Origin: Tethya wilhelma
Taxonomy: Eukaryota > Porifera > Demospongiae > Tethyida > Tethyidae
Assembly: GCA_964030475.1 (NCBI GenBank)
Contig: CAXIPT010000013.1
Coordinates: forward strand, 1,222,208-1,286,207
Reading direction: 5' to 3'
DNA: 64,000 nt
Shown: in pieces, positions 1 through 10,292 of the stretch
Layout: each line of letters opens with the position of its first letter
How positions within the stretch are numbered: the stretch's first letter is position 1
Translations under genes and position numbers: made by a program
The notes under the pieces: model-generated
Told to the model about the DNA's origin: nothing
The model's input: the letters and a program-made list of their open reading frames with translations, nothing else
The model's database searches: none

Positions 1-165
1 GAAATGTTGGTGTCTGCTGTCATGCCTATCATGTCAGTCTACAGGCTACCTCAAGGCCAGTATGGTTATAGTGGACATGTCATTAACCTCCCACAAGATG
101 TGTTGTCATTTGCCACCAGTCTCCCAAGATTACCATCCGAGGTTGACATCTTGATACTACACGTG
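1..165 (+). pseudogene. Helitron-type protein fragment
   Basis: The frame from base 4 reads a short stretch with the motifs YRLPQGQYGYSGHVINLPQDV and then SFATSLPRLPSE. These resemble the conserved region found near the N-terminus of Helitron Rep/helicase-like proteins (the DUF6570-type region ahead of the Rep domain). Similarity stops at about base 165, after which the frame continues into unrelated residues and ends at 252. The left edge is cut by the window. This is a fragment from recollection of the family; no Rep HUH motif or helicase motif is present here. Confidence 0.6.
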
Positions 166-270
166 CTTCTAAACTTTTCTGCGCATGCATGCATTGACCA
201 TTGCGTAATCTATATACCAACGGGTATCTTCGACCATTACCGACTTTTGTAACACTATAGTCTATAGTCT

Positions 271-1530
271 ACAAGTGAAAAAAACATTGGAAATGTAATG
301 AGACATAGGAATGGCCAAATCGTAAAAAAGGAAGCAAACAAGATGGAATAGCTGTTTGAGTGTGTGCAGAATCATTCCTGTGTGGGCTGCATGTAGTAAT
401 CTCTTTCCATGTTGAGTCCCTCATTTTGCCGATAGGAATAATTTTTTACACACTCAAACAGCTATTCCATCTTGTTTGCTTCCTTTTTTACGATTTGGCC
501 ATTCCTATGTCTCATTACATTTCCAATGTTTTTTTCATTTGTTTGTTCTTATTTTCTACATCACAGTTAAGTTCGTGTGTATATGGTAGTTACTTGTACA
601 CTATCAGCTAGCTTATGGTATAATCTACAATATCAGCAATGTCAGTGAAGCAGCTGCTCATCTTCTTATAATGACAACTATGTAACAAAGTCTATTCACC
701 TCCTGAATATTCAAGGCTGAAAGGTACCGGTAACTGGTTACAGAGACTTCAGCACAACCAGAAATCTTCAGGTAAAACGGGCAGGCAGCGAATATTCGGA
801 TTCCAAATAACGCACACTTGTCTAACTGGAAAGGGTCGTCACTTTGATTTCCAAAGTAGCTAATGAATTTATTAATGAGTAGAGAAATGAATGGCTGCCA
901 TACACTGATTCTTGAACGAACAAACTTGGTACCATTGTCTTCACGTGCTTTTGGTGTATCGTGTGCTCGAGTCTCCCGTTGAATGGCTAGATACGAGGCG
1001 AAAAGCGCTTCTCCGTATGGCAGCCATTCATTTCCACATCATGCATAAATTCATTAGCTACATGAAAGGCAAGTTGACGACCCTTTTCCAGGTAGATAAG
1101 TGTGCGTTATTTGGAATCCAAATATTCGCTGTCTGCTTCACCTGAAGATTTCTGGTTGTGCTGGACTCTCTGTAACCTTTCAGTCTTCAATATTTAAGAG
1201 GTGAATAGACTACTGTGTTATGTAGTATTCATTATAAGATGAGCAAAGCAATTAAATTTTGGTAGATACAGCTCAGCCTCCTGAGATCACTTCAGTACTG
1301 ATAGCCTGAGCATAGATTAGCTATAATATCCATGCTGATAGTGTACAAGTCACTACCATATACACACAAACTCAAATGTGATTCCTATTGGCAACATGAG
1401 GACTCAACATGGAAAGAGTACTACATGCAGCCGACATAGGAAGAATTCTGCACACACTCTGCCAGCCATTCCATCTTGTTTGCCTTCTTTTTACGATTTG
1501 GCCATTCCTACATTTTCAATGTTTTTTTTT
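271..1530. mobile_element. Two FBR copies in inverted, tail-to-tail arrangement
   Basis: A plus-strand FBR copy starts with its hairpin at about 275-540 and runs to about 905. A second copy on the minus strand runs from about 1530 down to about 908. The two halves are reverse complements of each other. For example, the segment with ccaaataacgcacacttg (about 803-825) is mirrored near 1100-1125, and tgtatatggtagttacttgt (about 578) is mirrored near 1350. The junction near 905-945 lies inside the FBR body, so both copies lack the palindromic tail. The result is a giant imperfect palindrome of about 1.25 kb. No coding capacity is evident. Confidence 0.7.
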
Positions 1531-2488
1531 ACTTGTCAAACAGGAATGGCTAAATCGTAAAAAAGCGAGCAAACCAGATAGAAATGGTTGTCAGATTGAG
1601 GGAGGAGTTCATTTCACTGTGTCACCTATGTTCATATCCCTACTGAGCTCAATGACATTGTAGACACAGGAATGAACTCTCTCAATCTGACAATCATTCC
1701 TATCTTGTTTGCTCACTTTTCTACGATTTGGCCATTCCTATGTTTGATTTACATTTCTAATGTTTTTTGTATTTGCTTGTTCTATTTTTTCCGAATAATT
1801 GTTTATAATATCAGTGGAATTTTGTCTTCAGCCTGAGCAGAGAACTTCCCTGGCTGAGCCCACCTTGAGTCATGCCTTTCAGACAGCTGAAAATCTGAAT
1901 CTCCAAGCTGGCAACGTGATTTATGCCAATTACATGTGTGTCTTGTTAGCCCTACTGAAGAATTGAACACAGAGAACGAGAGGATAGGATCTAGGACAGA
2001 ACTTGCAATAGATTCCAAATAATGGGCACTTGAATGTGGAAAGGGTTGCTAGGCTAGCTAGCTTATGAATAATGCATGAGTTTAGAAATTAATGGCGGCG
2101 CCATATTGAGAAGGAGCTTTTCACCTTGTATCTAGCGACTCAAAGAGAAACACAAAAAACCGATGGTAAAAGCGTTTAAAGACAAAGAAACCAACCTTGT
2201 TTGTACAAGAATCAGCTTCTAAAAGTGAATGTTCTTTGAGATATGGCGTGAGAAGATAGAAGAAGAAGAAGAAAAAGATGGAGGAAATTGGAGGTTTGGC
2301 ATAGTTTAGTTTGGTACTTTAGCGATGGTTTTAGGCCATGTTTTTGGAAAGAGAAAGAGCTAAATAGCAGCTTAAGAAGCCTTTTAGAGCCAAGTACTTA
2401 GTTTTTGCAGAGTTATTCGCATGAATATTTGTATTGCGCTAATGGGCCATCCGTGCCATTCCTATGTACCCAGTACTACCGTACTGGA
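1526..2488 (+). mobile_element. FBR copy with hairpin, body and palindromic tail
   Basis: This copy shows the complete FBR layout. An outer inverted repeat at about 1526-1775 forms the 5' hairpin (arms with aggaatggc..aatcgta). A body of about 700 bp follows, containing the landmark ttccaaataatgggcac, a short GAA run at about 2259-2275 and the motif ggttttaggccatgtttttgg. It ends with the near-palindrome cccagtactaccgtactgg at 2469-2487. Other copies in the window share the same order of landmarks. No open frame of note is present, so it appears non-autonomous. Confidence 0.75.
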
Positions 2489-3240
2489 AATAACGGGAAG
2501 CCTACAGCATTTCAGGAGGCTGGAACTGTATCTACTTGCTTTGCCTATTTACTGAAGTCTCTGTAACCTTTCAGTCTTCAATATTATGAGGTGAATGCCT
2601 CAGGGCATCCATCCCATTTTTTCAAGTATATTAGCCTAGTCATGCGGAGTTGGTGTCCACGTGACCTGGGTCGATGCGTCTTTAGATGCTGATGATGTCA
2701 TGGTCATGTTGCCATGCCATTATTAGATGCAGTATAGTTATGACACCTTGCTGCCCCAGTGCTGCTGATGAGGCCTGGTATTGGCCGAAACCGGTTCAGC
2801 ACAATGAGCAATGGATGAGTTACTGGGTTGAAATTGTTTCATAGATATACCTGTGCTGCTAGTGCAATGGCCCTCCCCCTCTGGTGGAAAATCCGTTTTT
2901 TTTTTAAAAAACATGGATTGTGTCTACTGCATTGTAGACCATACAGCCTTGTTGATGATTACTGCATTGTAATAGAAACTTTTGGCAGAATTGACTGGTG
3001 TTAAAATTTAAACTTTGAAATATGCTAGTAATGTTAATGCAACATTGAAAAGATTGTATAGTACCTCATACACCTTAAGGTGCTGGATTTCGGACAGCAG
3101 TCCAGTGAAATAGTATTGCTAGAAGGGTGATATATTTTTAGGACTTCTAGGCAGATGTGGAAAAATGTGATACCTCATCAGAGGTTACAAGAATTTTAAA
3201 GTTAGACATGTATATAGTATCAATAATTACAATTTCATAC
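2489..3240. other. No gene recognised
   Basis: Repeat-like AT-rich sequence without a convincing coding frame. Near 2770-2800 it contains gatgaggcctggtattggcc, reminiscent of the 3' regions of some retroposons, but nothing could be assigned. Confidence 0.4.
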
Positions 3241-3383
3241 CTGTCACTCTCAATAAAGCTTTTATTAGATGAGAAGATGATTGTACCTAATGGGTTGGTT
3301 GTCCCATTAGCTACAGTTGTGTGGCCTGCTGCATTGTAGAATGTAATAGCAATCTCTTCTGACTGCAGAGCTGATGTCATCCA
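3241..3383 (-). CDS. Candidate internal exon of an unassigned gene
   Basis: On the minus strand a strong acceptor (tctttccccatcccag) precedes an open exon of 143 bp (47 codons plus two bases). It ends at a good donor, GACAG followed by GTATGA. The peptide starts WMTSALQSEEIAITF and ends near NKSFIESD. No stop lies inside, and codon use looks protein-like. I do not recognise the family. The next exons would lie at lower coordinates and were not found. An exon of another gene starts only 40 bp away on the opposite strand, so at least one of the two may be a chance frame. Confidence 0.35.
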
Positions 3384-3423
3384 CTGGGATGGGGAAAGAT
3401 AATAGGCTGCTCAATTTCAATAG

Positions 3424-3953
3424 GGCCTTCCAGCTGTGGATGGATACCAGTATTATGACGAAATCCTGAAGTGCACTCAACAAGCCTACATTGACAGACA
3501 GCTTTTCTCAATGATTGCATCAACAGGGTATGTTCTGGAGCTAATAACTGAATGTAGGAATGTTACAATGATGCAGTATTGTTTTGTGCATTCAGCCATC
3601 ATGTTTGGACTTTATTCGAGTGATGGGCTGAATCCATCAAGAGTCTTCAACCAGTATGCAGACAATGGAATTTTTCTGGAAATATCCGCAAAGGGAAGTA
3701 TCAGGTGAAATTAATCAGGTTATGACAAGACAGATTAGTTAACATTAAAACTATATGTTTGCACAGCACTGGAGAGCTAACCCACAAGCATGTAGCCGAG
3801 GCATTCTGGAATATAGACGTTGAACATGAATTGAGAATGGGTGATGTAGTATTCAAATTCAACAGGAAGGCTGACAGAGAGGTATTCATGGATGCAGTAG
3901 ACAGAGGCCGAGCAAAAAATCCTTATACACACCAAATGCTTGGAAGAGTGTAG
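3424..3953 (+). CDS. Unassigned gene, last two exons
   Basis: Exon 1 (3424-3704) follows an AG (tttcaatag) and is open throughout. It ends AGT ATC AG before the donor GTGAAA. Exon 2 (3767-3953) follows tatatgtttgcacag and ends at a TAG. The 62-bp intron joins the exons in phase 2 to give an in-frame Ser. Together they give about 155 residues. Exon 1 includes YYDEILKCTQQAYIDRQ and is rich in aromatic residues. Exon 2 includes THKHVAEAFWNIDVEHEL and ends in QMLGRV. No transmembrane segment or known motif was seen. The start is unknown because the upstream exons were not found. Two open exons with good splice sites and a compact intron suggest a real host gene, but its function is unknown. Confidence 0.5.
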
Positions 3954-4229
3954 AAAATGAGGTAACTTGAGCAGTAATGTTCATATGTACACAATATAAC
4001 ACATAGTTGCCCCCATAGTGCAGTGTTGCCTATTGAATACAAATTAATTATGTTGATGATCTTTGACAAACCATTTATCTTAGCTGGGAACAAGGATACA
4101 CAGAACTATAGACTACTGTGACAATCATAATGAATCATTGTGCATGCATGTACATGAAAATTGTGATAATCTTCCAGATTGTAGAACACTTTGGTCACTA
4201 GATGGCAATTGGAAACTCACATACCCAAT

Positions 4230-4318
4230 TTGCATGAATCAAGTGCCCAAGAGTGTTCCTTTTGATGGGACATTGCATGAATCAAGTGCCCAAGAGTGTT
4301 CCTTTTGATGGGACATTG
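4230..4318. repeat. 43-bp tandem repeat, two copies
   Basis: A 43-bp unit beginning ttgcatgaatcaagtg and ending ttgatgggaca is present twice, at 4230 and 4273, without visible differences. It sits just beyond the 3' end of the minus-strand LINE. It may be that element's 3' terminal repeat, since CR1/L2-type LINEs often end in short repeats. Confidence 0.8.
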
Positions 4319-4528
4319 CAGACAAAGCAGCCTGTACCAAACATGGCATTTTGTGTAGCACACTGTGAGGTGGCCAAGAAGCAGCAGATTTCTACAGAGC
4401 TCCACGATTAAGTAAAGTATACCAACACAGGGACTGCACCCAAAATCCACCAACCCCAAACTGATGACAAAGAGACTGCTGCTGATTGCCAGCGTATAAT
4501 AATGATTGGTACTAATGCATAAACAGTA

Positions 4529-5944
4529 TTATGAAAAATAAATTTGATTGGGGATGAAAAATAATGGGGAATTAAAAAGTTTGCATAGGTAGCTACTAGA
4601 TGACTGACATTTGATGACGTGGTCAGGAAGTGAATTCCACAATGGAATGACATCTATAAAGAAGGAAGCCCTATGGGCAACTGTTTTGACGAAAGGCTTA
4701 AAGAGTGGCATGGAATTTGGGAAATGTGGGGAGGGGTGAGGGTGATGAATGAATGTGCCCGATGGGATGCTGGAGAGGTCATGCAAGATGTAGCAAATTT
4801 TGAGCGTTTGGATCCTGCGTCTGTCGGAGAGAGGGAGAAGTTTCAGAGAGGAGCGGAGAGAAGTGTAGTCTACATCCCATTTATGAGTAATGATTCGGGT
4901 AGCAAACTTCTGGACTCTTTTAAGTGAATTCTTGTGGGTTAGGTGGTGAGGATCCCACACCGCAGAACAATAGTCAAGCTTGGGCAGAATGGTGGAACAG
5001 TAGATTTGGAGGCGGAGCTTATTTGGGGCCTGGAAGAGGTTGCGATGGATTTGGCCAAGGTTGCTTTGGTCTTCCTACAGATAGAGTTAATGTGGGATGC
5101 CCAGGTGAGGTTTCGAGATATCGTCACACCTAGGTATGTGACAGAGTCACTAGGGGTGATGGTGTGGCCGTTGATAGCAATGCACAAAGACGGGGACCGT
5201 TTAGAGCCAGAGATTGGGAGGAGCTGGGATTTAGCATGATTGGGATTTAGACCATTGGACATACTCCAGGAAATAATGTTGTCGACGTCAGCCTGAAAGG
5301 CGGAGAGGTTGCAGTCAGAGTCAATAGGCTTGTAGAGTAGAATGTCATCGGCATAGCAATCTTCAAATAACGTAACTTTTGAGATTCCATTCATAAATAC
5401 ATTGAACATTAGGGGGCCGAGATGGAGCCCTGGGGCACACCCGAGGTTACTGCTGCATCACTGGATCTGACACCATCCAGGACAACTCTGGGATCTGTTC
5501 AAGAGGTAGTCTTTGAACCAATTCAGAAGAGTGCCTCAGATACCCATATCGTGAAGAGATTTGGTGAGCCTGAAGTGTGGGATGGAGTCAAAAGCCTTTC
5601 GGACATCCAGGAAGACAGCAGCTACCACTTTGTGACTAGATAGCATTTGTTGCCAGATGTTGGTTATGGCCTCTTGTGTGGAAGACTTAGGGCAAAAGCC
5701 AAATTGAGCCTTGGACAGGAGGCTGTTTGGAGACCTTTGAGTGGATAATCCTTTCTAGGAGCTTCGAAGGTAGGGAGAGGAGGAAGATAGGGCGAAAATT
5801 CGAACATTGAGAGGAGTCCTTGCCCTTGGGTATCGGGGTAACATTGGATTGTTTCCAAGCAGAGGGAACTTTACCGAGCTTTAAGAAAGTGTTGAAGAGA
5901 TGGGTAAGTGACACGTAGGTGCTGATGGCTGTATTTCGGAGCAT
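4529..5944 (-). pseudogene. LINE reverse transcriptase and C-terminal region
   Basis: The minus-strand frames give recognisable RT blocks in order. First is TPIPKGKDSSQCSNFRPI (about 5860-5790), then FLDVRKAFDS (about 5600), LGPL, and the active-site motif CYADDILLY (about 5345). These are followed by VTYLGVTISRNLTWASHI (about 5130) and the C-terminal segment with RVQKFATRIITHKWD and LPLSDRRRIQTLK (about 4930-4780). The order and motifs are those of CR1/L2/Jockey-type LINEs. Stops and frameshifts, for example after LHDMGI, separate the blocks. The aspartates of the YADD box are intact although the gene as a whole is broken. Confidence 0.85.
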
Positions 5945-6382
5945 GTGCCCCTAGATCCTGTCTGGACCAGTGGCAGTGTTGGTTTTGTGAGAGTTCAGGA
6001 GGGTGAAGACCTCTTCTTCGCTACAAGAAATGGTGGAGATCGTTGGCAAATCAGGTGAAGTGGGGGAGTCTTCAGGGAGGTCACTCGAGGGTGAAGAGGG
6101 TGAGGAGAAACAGAAAGCAAAGAACCTGTTGAGAAGGTTGGCTTTACCCAGGGTGGTTGATTCAGAGACTCCGTTAAACAGAAGATCTCTTGGAATGCGG
6201 CTGGACTTGTTGGATAGTTTGTGGTAACTTTTCCAGAAGTCTCTCGGAGAATTTATTTTGTTAGTCAGGGATTAGAAGTAGCGAGTCTTGGCTGAGCGGA
6301 GAGCTGACGTAACGTGGTTTCTGAAGCAGTTGTATTTCGACCAGGCTGAGGTGGTGAGCAGATCCTTCGCTAGGCTGTAGAG

Positions 6383-7215
6383 ACGGTTTTTAAGCTTCTG
6401 GAGGTTACGGGAGAGGTAAGGGATGTTGTTGGTGTTATTAACTTTCCGTGACAAAATGAAGGTCTTCATGGTTGACATAAAGAGGCCATACCAGGAGTTC
6501 TATAGTTCAGAGATATCAGACTCGTTGCCGTTGTCAGAGACTCTGAGAGGGATTTGTGCTAGGTGGTTGTTTGCAGATTCCCAGTCGGCGGATTAATATA
6601 GCCAGATGGAGCGTTTGGAAGTCTTCCCTTGACTGCAGTGCATGGGACCCAAAGGAGAGTAACACACAGCAGTGGTCGGACGAAGAGAGAGGCGATAGGA
6701 TGGAGTGGGAACAGTTTATACCCTCAGTGAGGTATGCGTGATCGATCAGAGTTTGAGACGTAGGGGTGTTCCTCGTCGTAGAAGAAATCACTTATTACTA
6801 CGGTTTTTAAGCTTCTGGAGGTTACGGGAGAGGTAAGGGATGTTGTTGGTGTTATTAACTTTCCGTGACAAAATGAAGGTCTTCATGGTTGACATAAAGA
6901 GGCCATACCAGGAGTTCTATAGTTCAGAGATATCAGACTCGTTGCCGTTGTCAGAGACTCTGAGAGGGATTTGTGCTAGGTGGTTGTTTGCAGATTCCCA
7001 GTCGGCGGATTAATATAGCCAGATGGAGCGTTTGGAAGTCTTCCCTTGACTGCAGTGCATGGGACCCAAAGGAGAGTAACACACAGCAGTGGTCGGACGA
7101 AGAGAGAGGCGATAGGATGGAGTGGGAACAGTTTATACCCTCAGTGAGGTATGCGTGATCGATCAGAGTTTGAGACGTAGGGGTGTTCCTCGTCGTAGAA
7201 GAAATCACTTATTAC
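6383..7215. repeat. 417-bp tandem duplication inside the LINE
   Basis: Sequence from about 6383 (ggtttttaagcttctggagg) recurs at about 6800 with an offset of 417 bp. The proteins read from the two copies (85 residues each on the minus strand) are identical. It duplicates the end of the endonuclease domain, including SSDHCC, and the linker that follows. 417 is divisible by three, but the joins interrupt the normal domain order. Confidence 0.9.
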
Positions 7216-7997
7216 TTGTTTCAAGTCGTGGGTGGCTTGAATGTTGCTGAGTGTGGGGTTAGGGTTTCCATTGGTAGCATCCATGCTAAAATCGCCAACC
7301 AGAAGGAGGGATTTTGAGCTGTTAGGAGGGAGTCTTTCAAGGGATTCCTCAAGATCGTGGAGGACTGTGATGTCCGATGATGGGGGGCAGTAGACAAGGG
7401 CACATGTGAGACTGTGCCTGCCAGTGGAGACATCAATAACGAGAAATTCAATGGAACTGTGAGAAAGCAAGATGTTTCTGCTGAGAGAATCATGGATGTA
7501 GATGGCAATACCCCTCCGTGTCTGTTCCTGTCACAACGGACTAGGCTGAAACCTGGCAGACATAAATCCGAATCATCAATGGAGTCATCGAGCGAGGTTT
7601 CACATAGGCAGATCACATGAGGGTTGTGAGTAGCTATCATAACTCTCAGGTCATTAAGCTTCAGGAGGAGACTGCGGCAGTTGGTATATAGGACAGTGAG
7701 GTAGGGAGAACAGTTGTTTGGTGACAGATTGATAGGCTGGGTTGAGGGATCAGTTGGAGACTCAGCTGGAGAGTTGAAGACAGAGTCAAAGAGTGAGACA
7801 TCCGCGAATGGCATTGCTTCATTAACACGTTTGCAGCACCAAGGATTGTCAGACGACTGAAGCTGAGAATACTCGTCGTTAGAGATCCCAATGCATCTAG
7901 TGTGTAGCCAGTTGTCGCAAACATCACATTGAGTTCCCTTCTGATTAGATTTCACAGGCTTAGAGCAAACACCACAAGGGAATTTGTACTTCCTAGC

Positions 7998-8024
7998 TGG
8001 GCCAGGGTTGAGCTCTATGTCGCC
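7998..8024 (-). other. 2A-like ribosome-skipping motif
   Basis: The codons read GDIELNPGP, matching the 2A consensus D-(V/I)-E-x-N-P-G-P, preceded by LLS. Skipping would occur between the last Gly and Pro. The motif is about 85 codons from the first ATG of the frame. It is described in APE-type LINEs of several invertebrates. Confidence 0.85.
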
Positions 8025-8033
8025 AGAGAGTAG

Positions 8034-8201
8034 AATAGTGCAGATGGTAATAAATTTCGCACTTCGGTACTTAGATTGGAGAGAGATATCGAGGTGTGAA
8101 GGTCTTCTGACGATGGCAATAGTGCAGATGGTAATAAATTTTGCACTTCGGTACTTAGATTGGAGAGAGAAATCGAGGTGTGAAGGTCTTCTGACGATGG
8201 C
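8034..8201 (-). repeat. 84-bp in-frame tandem duplication before the 2A motif
   Basis: Two copies of an 84-bp unit, at about 8034-8117 and 8118-8201, differ at only a few bases (gatatc/gaaatc, tttcgc/ttttgc). The length is a multiple of three, so the duplication repeats 28 residues starting IAIVRRPSHLD without breaking the frame. Confidence 0.9.
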
Positions 8202-8221
8202 AATAGCGACAAAAGAAAATC

Positions 8222-8594
8222 TTGTCTTATGTGTCATTTAGACAATCTGAAGGTGGCAAAAAAATCACTACAGCCGCAAGGAAATTATCAGCATTTGTAG
8301 TTAGATATGAAAAAAAAATCATTGATAGTCTGCACATTGCCAACCACAATGACAGAAGGTGTTATGAAACATACAGCCTCAGTGGCGAATCCAAGGGGAG
8401 GGAACACAGGGCAGATTCCCCCCTTCTCTCAGCTTGCAATGATACTAGCTCTAGTAGAATTGTCTCAAGTTCATCGAACTATCTGTGACTGTGACTGTCA
8501 ACACTAACACTACACTTGAAAATTATTTCGCTATTAGCATAGCTACTGACAACACCCATGCAACATCCAGGATCGAGTTCTATTGGCAGCGTCT
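8222..8594. other. No clear gene between LINE and hAT
   Basis: The sequence between the LINE 5' end and the first coding block of the hAT element contains short frames only. It may include the LINE 5' leader and the hAT 5' end. Confidence 0.4.
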
Positions 8595-9930
8595 CACAAT
8601 CCTGTCAGTCTCCACTATGAAGCGGACATTCACAAACCAAAGGAGAGAAATGAAAGCTACTAAAAAAGCTCGTGAAGGCGATACCTCTTATCCGAATATA
8701 AAGCAATATTTCATTAGCAGTAGGTGAGCTTCAAGTTTACTACTAAGTTAAAAATCACTGGAAGGTGCAGTCCATCACAGTAATTAGCTATATTTATTTT
8801 ATTTATCTATGGATAAACTCTCATACAGTGCAATACAAAACAACATTAGCTTCTCTGGCGGAGGTGACTCCGGTAAAGGTGGTGCCACTGATTCAGAATT
8901 ATCCTCAAGCAGCTCTAGTGATTGTGAACTAAGTAAAAGTGAACTTGTAGACAATTTGAAAGGACACTCTAGTATAAGTGAATCAACAACTCATGAGGAT
9001 ACTAAATCTAGTGGGTTTGACCCTGCAATCAGTTCAGGTGATTTGGGAAGAGTGGTTCTGCTAAAAGCTATCAGGAAACTCACTGACCATGAAAAGCTTT
9101 TACTTCTCACTAATCACTTTTTTCCACCTCATAGATACCAATTTTCACTTGTTTTGTTAGTGGCAATACTCGACGCTTTCAGCACCGTTGGTTAGAGCAA
9201 CACAATGGGCTGGTGTATTTAGAATCTGAAGATGGTGGTTACTGTAAGTATTGTGTGCTCTATGCTGTGGAAGGACCAAGAATAGAACTTGGTGCTTTAG
9301 TGAATAGACCACTCATTGACTACAAAAGAGCAACTGAAAAGCTTGCTGATCACTTTTGTGACAAAAAGTTTCACAGGACAGTTCTAGAAGTGGCTGAAGC
9401 ATTCTCTACATCAATGAAGAATCTAGATTTGGCAATCGACTATTGTCTGAGTTCAGAAAGAAGGAAACGTGCTTCTGAGAACTGTCTCAGACTCATGTCT
9501 ATTGCACCTTTTGTGGACAATAGGGCAGGGGGCATCGTGACGACGGTCATTCCATTTACGAAAATCCTTATGCCAATCATGGAAATTTTCTTCCACTGCT
9601 ACAGTTCCGAGTACAAGCAGATGATCGGTTTCATGAGGAGCACCTGAAAACTGCAGCTGCAAATGCCCAGTACACCAGCAATACTGCCTAGAATTAAATG
9701 ATTGCCATCTGTGGTAATATCATCAGAAAGAAACTACTACAGATGATAGAGAAGGCTGGTTTCTTTTCTGTGATTGCAGATGAAGCTACAGACGTGGCAA
9801 ATGATGAACAGTTGTCTGTCTGTGTTCTTTTTGTTAATGATGGTGTCCCAAGCAAAATTTTATTCACAGCATATAGTATTCATGTGTGGATGACAATTTT
9901 TCAGGCTCTACAAGGGTGATTTAGAATTTT
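8595..9930 (+). pseudogene. hAT-type transposase (ZMYM1/P52rIPK-like), 5' half
   Basis: Segments in the plus frames follow the order of TTF-finger hAT proteins. A basic N-terminus (MKRTFTNQRREMKATKKA, about 8618) is followed by NIKQYFISSR. A Ser-rich region follows (about 8850-9000). The TTF-like finger comes next, with RWLEQHNGLVYLESEDGG, YCKYCVLY and HFCDKKFH (about 9185-9370). Further on are HRDDG...NHGNF (about 9535-9590) and the catalytic-type block FFSVIADEATDVANDEQLSV (about 9760-9820). Frame changes near 9170 and 9510-9690 break it. A GT donor after ISSR may mark a natural intron. The protein stops resembling the family after about 9870. The rest lies inverted at 10.3-11.6 kb. Confidence 0.7.
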
Positions 9931-10091
9931 AAGAAGGGGGGGTGCGAGGAATAATGTTTGGGCAATCTGCGGCCAGAAAAATTTTTGGATGCCATGCCTA
10001 CTTTTAGTCACGTGATTATCATTATTTAATTACATAACCACAAACAATAAACAAAATTTAAAAATTGGTCACTCATTGAATAGGTTTATTA

Positions 10092-10292
10092 CCGTATAGC
10101 TGGAAATTTTCGCGATAAAGCATGTAGGAACGCTTGTCTGTTTTTCACAGTTTAAATTTTCAGGGATTCTACGTTCAGCAATGACGTACGTGCGCAAGTG
10201 CTATTCGAGTCAAGTGTTCAAATTTTCACGGTTAGGTCGCCACCGCGAAAATCGCGAAAATTTGAACCCTGCAAAAATTTCCCGCTGTACGG
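10092..10292. mobile_element. TA-flanked MITE with CCGTA ends
   Basis: 201-bp element beginning CCGTATAGCTGGAAATTTTC and ending with the matching inverted sequence (AAATTTCCCGCTGTACGG), flanked on both sides by TA. It sits between the two halves of the hAT gene. Confidence 0.8.

Larger units (their letters stand above)
7221..8237 (-). pseudogene. LINE N-terminal protein: 2A, PHD finger, start of APE
   Basis: One open frame of 338 codons from an ATG at 8237. Residues about 12-67 are a 28-residue unit present twice. The 2A-like motif GDIELNPGP follows. Next comes a C4HC3-like finger (CGVC...CDVC..WLHTRC...WCCKR), where the expected last Cys is Val. The endonuclease then begins with TNCRS and the catalytic-type Glu in CETSLDDS. 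After the RHGG segment the frame departs from the family. The true APE continues in another frame (about 7470-7141) with GDFSMDATN and, further on, SSDHCC. Ribosome skipping at the 2A motif would separate the N-terminal peptide from the PHD-APE-RT protein (family knowledge, not shown here). Confidence 0.8.
4230..8245 (-). mobile_element. CR1/L2-like non-LTR retrotransposon, nearly full length
   Basis: Reading on the minus strand from about 8240, the element encodes in order: a short N-terminal region with a duplicated 28-residue unit, a 2A-like motif, a PHD-type finger, an apurinic endonuclease, and a reverse transcriptase with its C-terminal region. Total length is about 4 kb, close to a complete CR1/L2-type LINE. 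Several frame changes and stops break the reading, and a 417-bp tandem duplication sits in the endonuclease. This copy is therefore inactive. The region after the last RT-associated frame (ending near 4529) is taken as the 3' untranslated tail. The 2A plus PHD layout is known from APE-type LINEs of sponges, sea urchins and other invertebrates. Confidence 0.85.

Noticed and set aside
4673..6227. Plus-strand open frames across the LINE
   Set aside because: They are antisense shadows of the reverse transcriptase and endonuclease frames.
9453..9662. Minus-strand frame in the hAT 5' half
   Set aside because: Antisense of the degraded HRDDG region; no family similarity in that frame.
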